64,000 nt of DNA from contig CAZGNZ010000015.1 of the NCBI GenBank assembly GCA_964527215.1, positions 28,711 through 92,710 of the forward strand, in the 5' to 3' direction. Shown piece after piece: positions 1 through 9,400 of the stretch (within the stretch, counting starts at the first letter, position 1; every line of letters starts with the position of its first letter). A program made the position numbers and the translations under genes. This stretch comes from CAZGNZ01 sp964527215. Its GTDB lineage: Bacteria > Fidelibacterota > Marinisomatia > SCGC-AAA003-L08 > JACNLC01. The notes under the pieces are model-generated. The model saw nothing but the letters and a program-made list of their open reading frames with translations. It did not search any database and was not told where the DNA came from.

Positions 1-3000
1 GCTGTATCCACCACTGCCACCGAGCTGTCGTTGTACACGACAATTCCCAATCCGTCCATCACTTCCAGTTCCTGACCGTAAAGCGAAATCTGAATTGAGT
101 CAGCAAGAATTTCCCCCGATGTCAAATCCGTGAGTTTCAGTCTGGGAACCGGCTCGTTGTAGTGGTTAGTATCTTCTGAAAACCGTATTTCGTATTCGTG
201 ACCGCTGCGGAGTGAATCCGGTTCGATCACAAACAGGTCTATAAAACCCGTCGCAGGACTTGTCAGGGTATCCCAGGCGGCTTCGACATCCAGGATTGAT
301 CCCGGAATATAGCCGGCGGCATCGGATCGGGGTGTCGCCACAGCCGTATTGATATCGGTTTCAACGTTACCGGAGAGATCCATCTGAATAATGGAAGCAC
401 ATTCACTGGGGGACAATCCCCGCGCATGCCCCTGGTAATCTATCTGAAAATTCCCGTCAGAATCCACACCGACCAGTCCGCGGTCATAGGCCACCACGGC
501 ATAGTAGTATGTCACACCGTTCAGAACATCCTGATCAATATAGTAATGCCGAAGTCCGCTGTCATTCCCCAGATAATATTTCACGCCTTCAATATCCACC
601 GGATGCAGACCCTCAATATCGTTGGCCAGATCCCACTGTGCGATGGATTCCCGAAGCATTTCTTCGCCGTAGGTATTGGTTATGGTTCGGTTTTCGAAAA
701 AGAAGGGTTCCGTGCTGCGGTATATTTTATAACCTTCGAAATCAAATTCCTTGGTGAAGGGGTCAAAGGAATCCTCGGACCGGTCATCCCAGTACAGAAT
801 CACCTGACCGTCACCCGCAATGGCGGTAAGATTGGGTTTCAGCGGGGGCTGAGCAAACCGGTAGTCAGCATTGTATATCTGCTGCACCGTTTCCTTTTTC
901 CGGGCCAGGGAGGAGTTCCGGATTTCAAATTCATTGGGTGCGTCGGGAAAATCTTTTTCAGCAAATACCAGTGCCATTGAAAAGCGCTCCGTCTGCCCGG
1001 CTTTCATTGGAAACGGACCCGAGGAGAAAAACATACCAAGATTCCGACCGCCTTCCAGATAAATATCGGATGTGGGCGGCGGTGTTGGTACAAACAGCTC
1101 CCGCCAGTTTTCCTCATCATTGAGCAGTTCGTAGTTATGGACGTCAAAAACCGAGAATCCCGTCAGACCCAGCTGGTCCGATTCATCCTTGTCCGTTTGA
1201 TTGAAATTGGTTTCTCCATCCGTCGGCAGACCGTCACCTTCACCCTCATCCGGACCGGGGTAGTTGATGTGATACGGTGCCAGACCGTCCTTCCCCACAT
1301 CGTCATTGAGCGGTTCCCCCGTATTCCAGATTCCATCATCATTCAAATCGTCAAAACCTTCCCAGTCCTGATCTTCGTCCCCTTCGAAATGCGGGCGGGG
1401 TTCCCGATTGAAAAACTCAATGAAGGCGTCCACATCATCCACACCGTACGGATAGGTATCCAGCCACTGACCGGCCGGATTATTTCGGCTCTCATCCAAC
1501 AAACCATCCATATCATTGTCCAGCCCGTCTCCGGTGCCGGGAATGTAGCTGCCGTTTTCATCATATACCAGTCCGTTGCCGGGGCTTTCCAGAAATGCAT
1601 AGGCAGCCACACCGGTGGGTCCCCATTCGCCCGGCTGACCGAGGCCGTTATAATCCCAGGCAAATGCAATATCAAGATACGTATTGTATCCGCCTTCGTC
1701 GTCTCCGGAATCGGCTGTGCCGCCGATCCCCCAGTCGATATACTGGGAGAAATACACCGAATCGTAGTCGGTTTCAGATTCGTTGATGATTTCATAGTGC
1801 CAGAAAATCACATCCTGTGCCAGCACATGAGACCACTGGAATCCGCGGGCATTGATTTCCATTCCCAGTCCGCCGCGGGGATTGGATTTCACCATTTTGA
1901 TTTTGTCCCAGTACACGGTACCGAGAAATCCGGTCTGGAGCGTGGGCTGAATGCTGACCATTGAGGCATCCTCATGGGGCATCACTAGTGCTTCGTAGGC
2001 GTGCCAGTCGGCAGGATCATCCTCCAGTTCGAAGTAAAAAGTGACTTCTTCCAGAATTTCATAGCCGGCGGCATTGTCAGAATACTCATACCATGCAATG
2101 GACAGTCCCGGAGCAGAGAGGGTATCCATCTGTGCCAGCTCCCACATTCCCACGGGCAGATCCATCCGTGACCAGGCGGAAATCACCAGCGCGGAACCGT
2201 CATTGACAAAGTCCATCGGATCGCTGCGGACGGTCATCATTCCGTCATCGAATTCTTTCACCATTTTGAGGGCATGACCGTCATTGTAATAATCTTCACT
2301 GGTGATTCCGACAAATGGCGGTGGGCTATCCTGCCATTCCGGAAGCCCCATACTGTACTCCGGCCAGGCACCGGTCCAGCCGTCGGGCAGATCCACATTG
2401 GGATTGAACAGCGGCAGGGCTTCGCCGGAATTCAGCCGGGCAAAGAAATCATCTGCGTAAATCGTCCCTGTCATGTTTTCACCGCATATCAGGCGAACAC
2501 CAAGACGAACCATATAGGCGGGCAGTTCCGCATCCATTCCCACTTCCATCCAGTCCGCAATGCTTTGGGTCTGGGGAACAGCGGTTGAATACTCGGTTGA
2601 AGACAGGGACTCACCGTTTTCATACCAGGCCGTAAACACCAGACGGATGTTTTCAGTATTGTCTGCAGGATTGATATTCACGTTTTCCAGTTTGATCCAG
2701 GCACCCAGTTCCGCCTCGAGACCGTCGAATTCAATCTCTTCGGGTTCCGTGTAATAGAGGAAATTCGCATACCAGGCGGCGATACCGTCCGGATTCTCTT
2801 TTTCAATGCTTATAGAATGACTGCCGCTGCGCTGTTCCCCGTTTGTCCACAGATACTCTGCAGTTGGCGATGTGCCTTCCGGGGTGAAATATCCGGGAGT
2901 GTCCCCGTCAAAATTTCCTTCCGAGATGATCTCCAGATCACTGTTCACCGGGTAAAACACGCCGGCGCCGGTGTCTTCGTCATGGGCAAAAAACCATTCC

Positions 3001-3563
3001 TGGTCCGGGGAGTCATCACAGACGAAATAGGTTTCCAGATCGGCATTCATGATGCCGCGGCCGAAATATCCGTTCCATTCCCCGGTCCAGTCCGGCTGGT
3101 CAGGCCAGGTCACAGGCCAGGTAAAGACATCATCGCTGCGGGACGGATACTGCTGATTGGGATTCGAATAGCCCTGAAGCGGTGCCCAGCCCCAGGGAAT
3201 TTTGGTAATGGGATCGGTATCAATGAACTCCCGGTAATTGGTGGACATTGGATGCACCCGGTTGCCCAGTGTATCGAATGCCGATGCGGCAATGATGGTC
3301 GCAACACCGTCCACATAGGAATGTCCTGTCCCTTTGGGCCACTCACCGGACGGCTGATCCGGCCAGCGGGCCACCTCGGCATGATTCGAGTACAGGGTTC
3401 GAACGGCATTTCCATCCATGATTCCCCATTGGGTGTAACGCACATCTCCCCGTTCAGGATCACCGCCGGCATACAAATTGTAGCATACCGCAGCCAGCAG
3501 CACAGCGGAAAGAATGCATTTTGCGCCAGATACAATGCCCTTCAGTGGTTTCATTGTTTTCAT
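1..3563 (-). CDS. giant secreted surface protein with FN3 domain, C-terminus outside window (partial)
   Basis: The frame is open from an ATG at 3563 to the left edge (1187 codons, no stop), so the gene is truncated by the window. Residues 1-33 look like a signal peptide (Lys-rich start, then SAVLLAAVCYNLYAGG). An N-terminal domain (about 34-205; GDVRYTQWGIMDGN, WPKGTGHSYVDG) is followed at about 208-559 by a module matching the repeats of the protein encoded at 6435-10463. Next comes RGFQWSHVLAQDVIFW, a region full of Asp-rich calcium-type loops, and an FN3-like domain near residue 904 (DFEGYKIYRS). I recall similar giant surface proteins next to TonB receptors in FCB phyla; their function is unknown. 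The start lies 1 nt after the TonB receptor stop, so the two are probably co-transcribed. A type IX sorting domain beyond the edge is expected but not seen. Confidence 0.8.
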   Translation of the reverse strand, partial: MKTMKPLKGIVSGAKCILSAVLLAAVCYNLYAGGDPERGDVRYTQWGIMDGNAVRTLYSNHAEVARWPDQPSGEWPKGTGHSYVDGVATIIAASAFDTLGNRVHPMSTNYREFIDTDPITKIPWGWAPLQGYSNPNQQYPSRSDDVFTWPVTWPDQPDWTGEWNGYFGRGIMNADLETYFVCDDSPDQEWFFAHDEDTGAGVFYPVNSDLEIISEGNFDGDTPGYFTPEGTSPTAEYLWTNGEQRSGSHSISIEKENPDGIAAWYANFLYYTEPEEIEFDGLEAELGAWIKLENVNINPADNTENIRLVFTAWYENGESLSSTEYSTAVPQTQSIADWMEVGMDAELPAYMVRLGVRLICGENMTGTIYADDFFARLNSGEALPLFNPNVDLPDGWTGAWPEYSMGLPEWQDSPPPFVGITSEDYYNDGHALKMVKEFDDGMMTVRSDPMDFVNDGSALVISAWSRMDLPVGMWELAQMDTLSAPGLSIAWYEYSDNAAGYEILEEVTFYFELEDDPADWHAYEALVMPHEDASMVSIQPTLQTGFLGTVYWDKIKMVKSNPRGGLGMEINARGFQWSHVLAQDVIFWHYEIINESETDYDSVYFSQYIDWGIGGTADSGDDEGGYNTYLDIAFAWDYNGLGQPGEWGPTGVAAYAFLESPGNGLVYDENGSYIPGTGDGLDNDMDGLLDESRNNPAGQWLDTYPYGVDDVDAFIEFFNREPRPHFEGDEDQDWEGFDDLNDDGIWNTGEPLNDDVGKDGLAPYHINYPGPDEGEGDGLPTDGETNFNQTDKDESDQLGLTGFSVFDVHNYELLNDEENWRELFVPTPPPTSDIYLEGGRNLGMFFSSGPFPMKAGQTERFSMALVFAEKDFPDAPNEFEIRNSSLARKKETVQQIYNADYRFAQPPLKPNLTAIAGDGQVILYWDDRSEDSFDPFTKEFDFEGYKIYRSTEPFFFENRTITNTYGEEMLRESIAQWDLANDIEGLHPVDIEGVKYYLGNDSGLRHYYIDQDVLNGVTYYYAVVAYDRGLVGVDSDGNFQIDYQGHARGLSPSECASIIQMDLSGNVETDINTAVATPRSDAAGYIPGSILDVEAAWDTLTSPATGFIDLFVIEPDSLRSGHEYEIRFSEDTNHYNEPVPRLKLTDLTSGEILADSIQISLYGQELEVMDGLGIVVYNDSSVAVVDT

Positions 3564-3564
3564 A

Positions 3565-6252
3565 TTAAAATCCAATTGACAGACCTGCGATTATTTGTCT
3601 GGGGGCATCATACCAGTCCGGATGACCGGTTATTTCATCCGCCAGATATGTCCCATACTGTTCCATGTAATTATCATAATCTTCCGTGTAGGAAGCTCTT
3701 CCGGAATCCGCAAACACGTCTTTTTCATTCAGCCGGTCAAATACATTATACACCTTCAGCGATACTCTGGCGGAATTTCCGTAAATCTTGAAATCCTTCA
3801 TGAGGAACAAATCGATTTGAAACCGGACCGGTTTGCGCTCACTGTTTTTTATCCGGATGCTTTCCTGATCAAGCGGAAGCGAATACGGCATTCCGCCATT
3901 GAGTTTTCCCACCACCGTCAGCACAGACGCCCCTGCCAGCTGAAGGGAAATCTGAGTATTAAGAGAATGAGTCTGATCCCAGTCCAGGCTGAGCATCTGC
4001 TTTTCGGTTTCGTTGGGTGGATCACCCTGGGCATCCAGCAGGGTTGATTTTGGATCAGACGCATTGCCCCGGGCTACCTGGTACGTATAATCGATACTGG
4101 CAGCTGCCCCGTTAAGCATTCGTTTCTCCAGCATCAGGGTAAAACCCTTTACCTGCCCGTAATCACGGTTGACATACCGGCCGTAGTCCAATCCGGCCCA
4201 GTTCGGTTCAAGTGAGGCAACCGTAATAATCTCCGTTCCGAGAAGATTCCGAATATCCTTGTAGTATGCGGTGGCCTCCAGTGAGATATCACGGCTGATC
4301 TGCTGCTGCAGTCCAACTTCGTAGGCCACGGTTTTCTGCGGTTTGAGATCAGCATTGCCAAACGGATTGTTGAGTATTTCATTCCGTCCAGCTTCAGCAT
4401 TGATTTGAAAATCCGGATTGGCATAGAGCGCGGCGAAGGGCGGAATCTGGAAAAAATGCCCGTAGGACACATGCATCACCCCCTTGTCTGAAATGGGATA
4501 TGCCATTCCAAAACGGGGACTGAGCTGCCACACGTCACCCGATTCCGAGCGGGTTGTGGTGTACGGCCGGGTCAGATCATCCAGTATTTCTCCTTCCGCT
4601 CGAAAATAGTCGAACCGCAGACCGGCATTCAGCGTCAGCGTATTAGATTCTATCTTGGTCTGGGCATACAGGGCATATTCAACCGGTTTGCGCACGTAGG
4701 TCTGATAATCCGGGCTGCCCTCGGGCGGAAGCTCGATTACAAACTGCGTGGTGGAATTCTTTTTCAGCCGCAGACTGTCCAGTTCCAGCTCGTGCCATTT
4801 GGCCGACCCGCCCAGTTTCAACTCCAGATTGCGGCTTGCCTGCCATGTCAGATCGGATTTTGTCATCATTGACTGGGTGGAACGCTGGAAGTAGCGCATA
4901 TCGGTTCCGCCGGTATAAAATGTGTCGCCCCAATTCAGATCCCTGAGACGTGAGTCGGTGGCGTATCGCTCATCATATTTATCTTCAAATAAATAGCGGT
5001 CGTATTTTTTTTCGTTCAGTGAAATCGATGAGTTCAAGTAGATATTTTCGGCCGGCATGAAGTTCCAGGTCAGGTAGGAAATGGTGCTGGTCTCATAGGT
5101 TCGGCTGTTGCCGTCCGGTATGAAGGTGTATTGATGTTCGAATTTTCCGCTTTCACCAGTCTGCCGGGTAATGTTTAGGGCGATTTTATTAACGGAATTC
5201 GGACGGTATGAAATTTTCCCGAACAGGGTTTCACGATGAAAATCCGCCATCGGGACAAACCGACTGGTATCCGGTGCGGGTGCATCGGGATCATAGAGGT
5301 AATGGCTGTTTTCCATTATGACCCCGGAACTGTCAGCAAACAGCCAGTCACCGTCATAGACAGTCCGTTCATACAATGATTTTCCGTAAAGGTATCCGTC
5401 ACCGGCTGTGGTTCGATAGTTCACGATGTAGTCGGCCTGCCTGGACAGAGGTCCGCGCAGGGTCAAGGAATATTCCACATAATCTGCTGCGGAAATCTCA
5501 TCGATGTTTCGGAATTCATCCTCATTTCCTGAAAAATAATCCCCCATGGAGACACTGAAATCACCCTCAAATGACCGAATGCCTTCCTTTGTGATGATTT
5601 CAACAATGCCGCTCTGTGCCTGCCCGTATTCCGCGTTGAATGTTCCGCTGATCACTTTGAGTTCCTGGATAACATCGTTTTCAACGGTGATAGCGGCCTT
5701 ATTGGTGAAAACGTCATTGATTGGAACACCGTCAATAATGTATGAGACTTCCCCGGAGCGGCCGCCGCGAAAATGGCCGTCCACCACACCTGCCTGCAGA
5801 TTCAGCACATCATCAATGGTCTGAACGGGCATCAGCTCCAGCTGATCGGCAGAAACGGACGCCTCTGTGGATGTCCGGTCCACTTCAATAACCGGCCTGG
5901 AGGCGGTAACCGTTACCGCTTCCTCGGTTTCCAGTACGGTTTTTTGCAATTGCGCATTGACGGTGGTCGTATGATCTGAGCGCACATTTACATTCTGGAC
6001 ACGATATCCCGTGTAGCCAATCATGTTTATTCTGACATTCCAGCTTCCCGGAGAAACATTAATCATCATGTAATACCCTGCTGCATCCGTGGCGGCACCC
6101 AGATAGGAGTCTTCAATAAAAACATTGGCTCCAACCAGAGGATCTCCGGTTTGCTCATCCGTAATCCGACCTGATATCTTCCCGGTGGTGGCACCGGACA
6201 GCAGGGTCAGCCAGCAGAAAACCGCCAAACCCGCAATAATGCAGTGTCTCAT
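3565..6252 (-). CDS. TonB-dependent receptor with carboxypeptidase-regulatory-like N-terminal domain
   Basis: Outer-membrane beta-barrel transporter, 895 aa from the start chosen. Residues 1-24 form a signal peptide (MRHCIIAGLAVFCWLTLLSG). A CarboxypepD_reg-like domain covers about 25-105 (GKISGRITDEQTGDPLVGAN). The plug covers about 115-230 (TVTASRPVIEVDRT, YIIDGVPINDVF). The rest is barrel and ends in Phe (GLSIGF), as usual for outer-membrane proteins. The frame is open up to 6423. I chose the ATG at 6252 because it gives a normal signal peptide and has AAAGGA upstream; the ATG at 6306 is the alternative. No SusD partner lies beside it. Neighbours are two exported proteins sharing a module, so uptake of a glycan or its degradation product is likely; the substrate cannot be read from the sequence. 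Confidence 0.9.
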   Translation of the reverse strand: MRHCIIAGLAVFCWLTLLSGATTGKISGRITDEQTGDPLVGANVFIEDSYLGAATDAAGYYMMINVSPGSWNVRINMIGYTGYRVQNVNVRSDHTTTVNAQLQKTVLETEEAVTVTASRPVIEVDRTSTEASVSADQLELMPVQTIDDVLNLQAGVVDGHFRGGRSGEVSYIIDGVPINDVFTNKAAITVENDVIQELKVISGTFNAEYGQAQSGIVEIITKEGIRSFEGDFSVSMGDYFSGNEDEFRNIDEISAADYVEYSLTLRGPLSRQADYIVNYRTTAGDGYLYGKSLYERTVYDGDWLFADSSGVIMENSHYLYDPDAPAPDTSRFVPMADFHRETLFGKISYRPNSVNKIALNITRQTGESGKFEHQYTFIPDGNSRTYETSTISYLTWNFMPAENIYLNSSISLNEKKYDRYLFEDKYDERYATDSRLRDLNWGDTFYTGGTDMRYFQRSTQSMMTKSDLTWQASRNLELKLGGSAKWHELELDSLRLKKNSTTQFVIELPPEGSPDYQTYVRKPVEYALYAQTKIESNTLTLNAGLRFDYFRAEGEILDDLTRPYTTTRSESGDVWQLSPRFGMAYPISDKGVMHVSYGHFFQIPPFAALYANPDFQINAEAGRNEILNNPFGNADLKPQKTVAYEVGLQQQISRDISLEATAYYKDIRNLLGTEIITVASLEPNWAGLDYGRYVNRDYGQVKGFTLMLEKRMLNGAAASIDYTYQVARGNASDPKSTLLDAQGDPPNETEKQMLSLDWDQTHSLNTQISLQLAGASVLTVVGKLNGGMPYSLPLDQESIRIKNSERKPVRFQIDLFLMKDFKIYGNSARVSLKVYNVFDRLNEKDVFADSGRASYTEDYDNYMEQYGTYLADEITGHPDWYDAPRQIIAGLSIGF

Positions 6253-6343
6253 CTTTCCTTTCCCGGGAATAACCGGATATGACAAAGAGTTTGATTTTAC
6301 TTTCATAGAACCCTGTATTCTGGAATTGCCGCAGTCCATCCTG

Positions 6344-6353
6344 GGAACGTTCC
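6344..6353. promoter_or_regulatory. 10-bp perfect palindrome in the TonB receptor leader, possible LacI-type operator
   Basis: GGAACGTTCC is a perfect palindrome with a central CG, as in LacI-family operators. On the minus strand the left half in context (TCGGAAC) differs by one base from the left half of the palindrome in the lacI-like leader (TCGAAAC, 13779-13794). It lies between the hairpin after the upstream gene and the receptor start. A 10-bp palindrome can occur by chance, and no convincing promoter was seen beside it. Confidence 0.3.
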
Positions 6354-6401
6354 GAATGACTGATGCGGCATTGATCTTGTTAAATAGGCGAGAGGAGTAA
6401 A

Positions 6402-6421
6402 GGGGGCGGTTGCCCGCCCCC
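6402..6421 (-). terminator. GC-rich hairpin after the repeat-module gene
   Basis: On the minus strand this is an 8-bp perfect GC stem (GGGGGCGG with CCGCCCCC) closed by a GCAA (GNRA) tetraloop. It starts 14 nt past the stop codon of the 1342-residue protein gene. Only three T residues follow it in the transcript direction, so it may terminate partially or act as an mRNA 3'-end stabiliser. It separates the very large secreted-protein gene from the TonB receptor and could set their relative dosage. Confidence 0.5.
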
Positions 6422-6434
6422 AAAAAACAATCTG

Positions 6435-9400
6435 TTATTTAAGGAACATGACTTTCTGGATACTGACTTCCTGATTGTCCATGAGTACGCGTATGAAGTA
6501 CACACCTGAAGCCACGTTGTCGGCGGCATCCCAGGTAACCTGATATGATCCCGTGGACAGGTTCTGGTTCATCAGTGTGGTAATTTCCCGTCCCATCAGA
6601 TCATATACGGTGATATTCACCATGCCCTGATCCGGGATGGAGAAATCCAGATTTACAGCAGGGTTGAACGGATTGGGATAGGCGGCTCCTATCTGGAAAC
6701 TTTCAGGCAGCGGAGATCCGTATCCCACATCAATGTACCCGTTCGAGCTGGCGGCAACGGCTTCGGTGATTTCGAATTCACCTGTTGCGGTGAAGAGAGT
6801 GCCTGCTTCAGGTGCAACAACAATCAGTGTGGTGGTCATTCCTGAAGTATGATAGTCTCTTACCAGTGCATTTTCCGTCAGGTTCAGAGAGAAATCAGGT
6901 GTATGGCTCAGTGTAATCTGAACTGCGCCCACCATTCCGTCTGCTGAGAGAGTGACAGTATTGTCAGCGTGGACAATCTCTGCCGTGGTTGCAGGCTCTC
7001 CTCTGCCGTTCAGGATGATGTCAACCATCCAGACAACATCCAGAATATCCAGGGAACCGTCATCGTTCAGATCGGCATTGTTGTAGGCCACATTGTCCAC
7101 TTCCTGGGTTCCCAGAATGACAGCGACCGCCACAACAACATCCAGAATATCAAGGGCATCATCCATGTTGATGTCACCCATAACGGCTTCGTAGTATTCC
7201 ACCATGAAGTCATCCCAGTAGGAGGTACCCTGGAAGTAATGCCAGTTCCGGGCGCGGAGTGAATACTGCGTTGCACCCTCCGGCGGTTCCATCACTGCTC
7301 TGAAATGGACCCAGTCGGTCTGGTCACCGGGAATGTCCGTGAAGCGGTAATCGGTGCCGCCCAATTCACCCCAGCCGTCTGCACCGCAGGTGCCGTCATG
7401 CCAGGTTACCGTGAATCCGGCTGCATAGCTTCCGTCGGTGTTGGCCATGTCCGCCATGCCTTCCGGCAGATCGAATTTGACCCAGGCTGAGAAAGCCAGC
7501 GGAGTGCCGTCATTGACGAATGTATAGGGATCGGAGTTCACAACGACTTCGGTTTCTTCCACATATTTTTCAATCTGAAGTGATGATTCACCGCTGTGTG
7601 CGAAATCGTGGGTCTGGAATCCGGACTGCGGCATGGCATCGGACCATTCAGGTTTTCCGGCGCCGAAGCTGTCCCACCAGGTAAACCAGCCGTCGGGGAG
7701 ATCCAGATTGCAGTTGAACATGTCTCCAGCCCACTCGCCTTCCACGGCGGGACGGAGGAAAAGGTCGTCCAGATAGGCGTTGCCGGTGGCATTTTCACCC
7801 ATTGTGAATTCCACAAAGATATCGGCCACATTCACCGGGAATGACAGCGGGAAGGGTGCAATGATTTCCATCCATTCGGTATCGGCGGCATCCTGCGGAA
7901 CATCCAGAACCAGAGGAGCACCCAGAAGATCCGTGCCGTCATCATCCATGAAGGTGAACGAAAGCTGGATTTTCTCGCTGTCGTCTGCGGGCATGGTGTT
8001 GACCCCGGCCAGTTTCACCCAGCCGCCGTAGTAGGTGGCCACGTCCGGTCCGGAGAAAACTGCCCAATAGCGTGAAAGGTCTTCACTGATCCAGGCAGCG
8101 GTTCCGTCCGCTTCCGGCTTCATGATGGCAACGGAGTGCATTCCTGTACGATACTGTTCAGTGCACCAGGCCAGTTCCGCGGTTGGAGATGTGCTTTCGA
8201 TGTCGAAATAGTTCGGTTCATCTCCTTCAAAACCGGCATTGGGCAGACCATAGTCTTCGAATTCCAGATCCGAGGTGGTTTGCTGAACGGTGATGTTGTC
8301 CCAATATGTTGTGCCTGTGAAGTAATGCCAGTAGCGGGTTCTCAGACTGTACTGCGTGGCATTTTCCGGCGGAGTCATTACGGCCTGATAGAGGGTCCAG
8401 TCGGTCTCGTCGCCTGCCACAGTAAAGCGGTAATCGGTTCCGCCCACTTCGCCCCAGCCGTCCGCACCACAGGTGCCGTCATGCCAGGTAAGCGTCAATC
8501 CCATTGCATAACTGCCGTCAGCATTTGCCATGTCAGCCATTCCTTCAGGCAGATCGGTTTTTACATATGCGGATATCAGCAGCGGATTGCCGGTATTGTT
8601 GAAGGTTACGGGATCGGAGATCACGACCAGTTCTGTTTCCTCTACATATTTATCCATTCTCAGCGAGTAGTCACCGGTGTAGGAGAATTCACTGCACTGC
8701 CAGCCGGACTGGGGCATTTCATCGGACCATTCAGCCTTACCGGCACCAAATGAATCAAACCATGTAAACCAGCCGTGGGGCAGGTCAACATTGCAGTTAA
8801 ACATATCTCCTGCCCATTCGCCTTCAACGGCGGGACGGAGAAAATAGTCATCCAGATAGGCCATTCCCGTTGCATTGTCATTCATAATGAATTCGGCATA
8901 AATATCAGCCACGTTGACAGGGAAGGAAAGCGGGAAGGGAGCAATGATTTCCATCCAGTCCGTGTCAGCAGCATCCTGCGGGATATCCAGAACCAGCGGT
9001 CCTCCCAGCAGGTCAACACCGTCATCATCCGTAAATGTGAAGGAAATCTGTATTTTCTCACTGTCGTCGGCAGGCATGGTGTTAACCCCGGCAAGTTTTA
9101 CCCAGGCACCGTAGTAGGTGGCCACATCCGGACCTGAGAAAACAGCCCAGTAGCGTGAAAGGTCATCACTGGTCCAGTAGGCAGTCCCATCGGCGGTAGG
9201 TTTGTTGATCAGAAGGGAGTGCATGCCGGTACGGAATTCTGCGCTTGACCACGCGGTTTCAGCTGTAGGCGAGGTTCCGCCGGTCATGAAGTAGTTGGGC
9301 AGCGCGCTTTCGAAATCTCCGCCTTCCAGTTCCGTGGCAGCCGCTTCGGCTTTTACCACTGTAATATCATCCCAGAAGGTGGTACCCATGAAATAATGCC

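Noticed and set aside
1343..3535. Minus-strand frames 1343-1795 and 3110-3535
   Set aside because: They lie out of frame inside the continuous 1187-codon partial gene, which has the signal peptide and coherent domains.
6253..6423. Extended N-terminus of the TonB receptor from 6423
   Set aside because: The added residues are not conserved in type and would bury the signal peptide; downstream ATG codons give a normal one.
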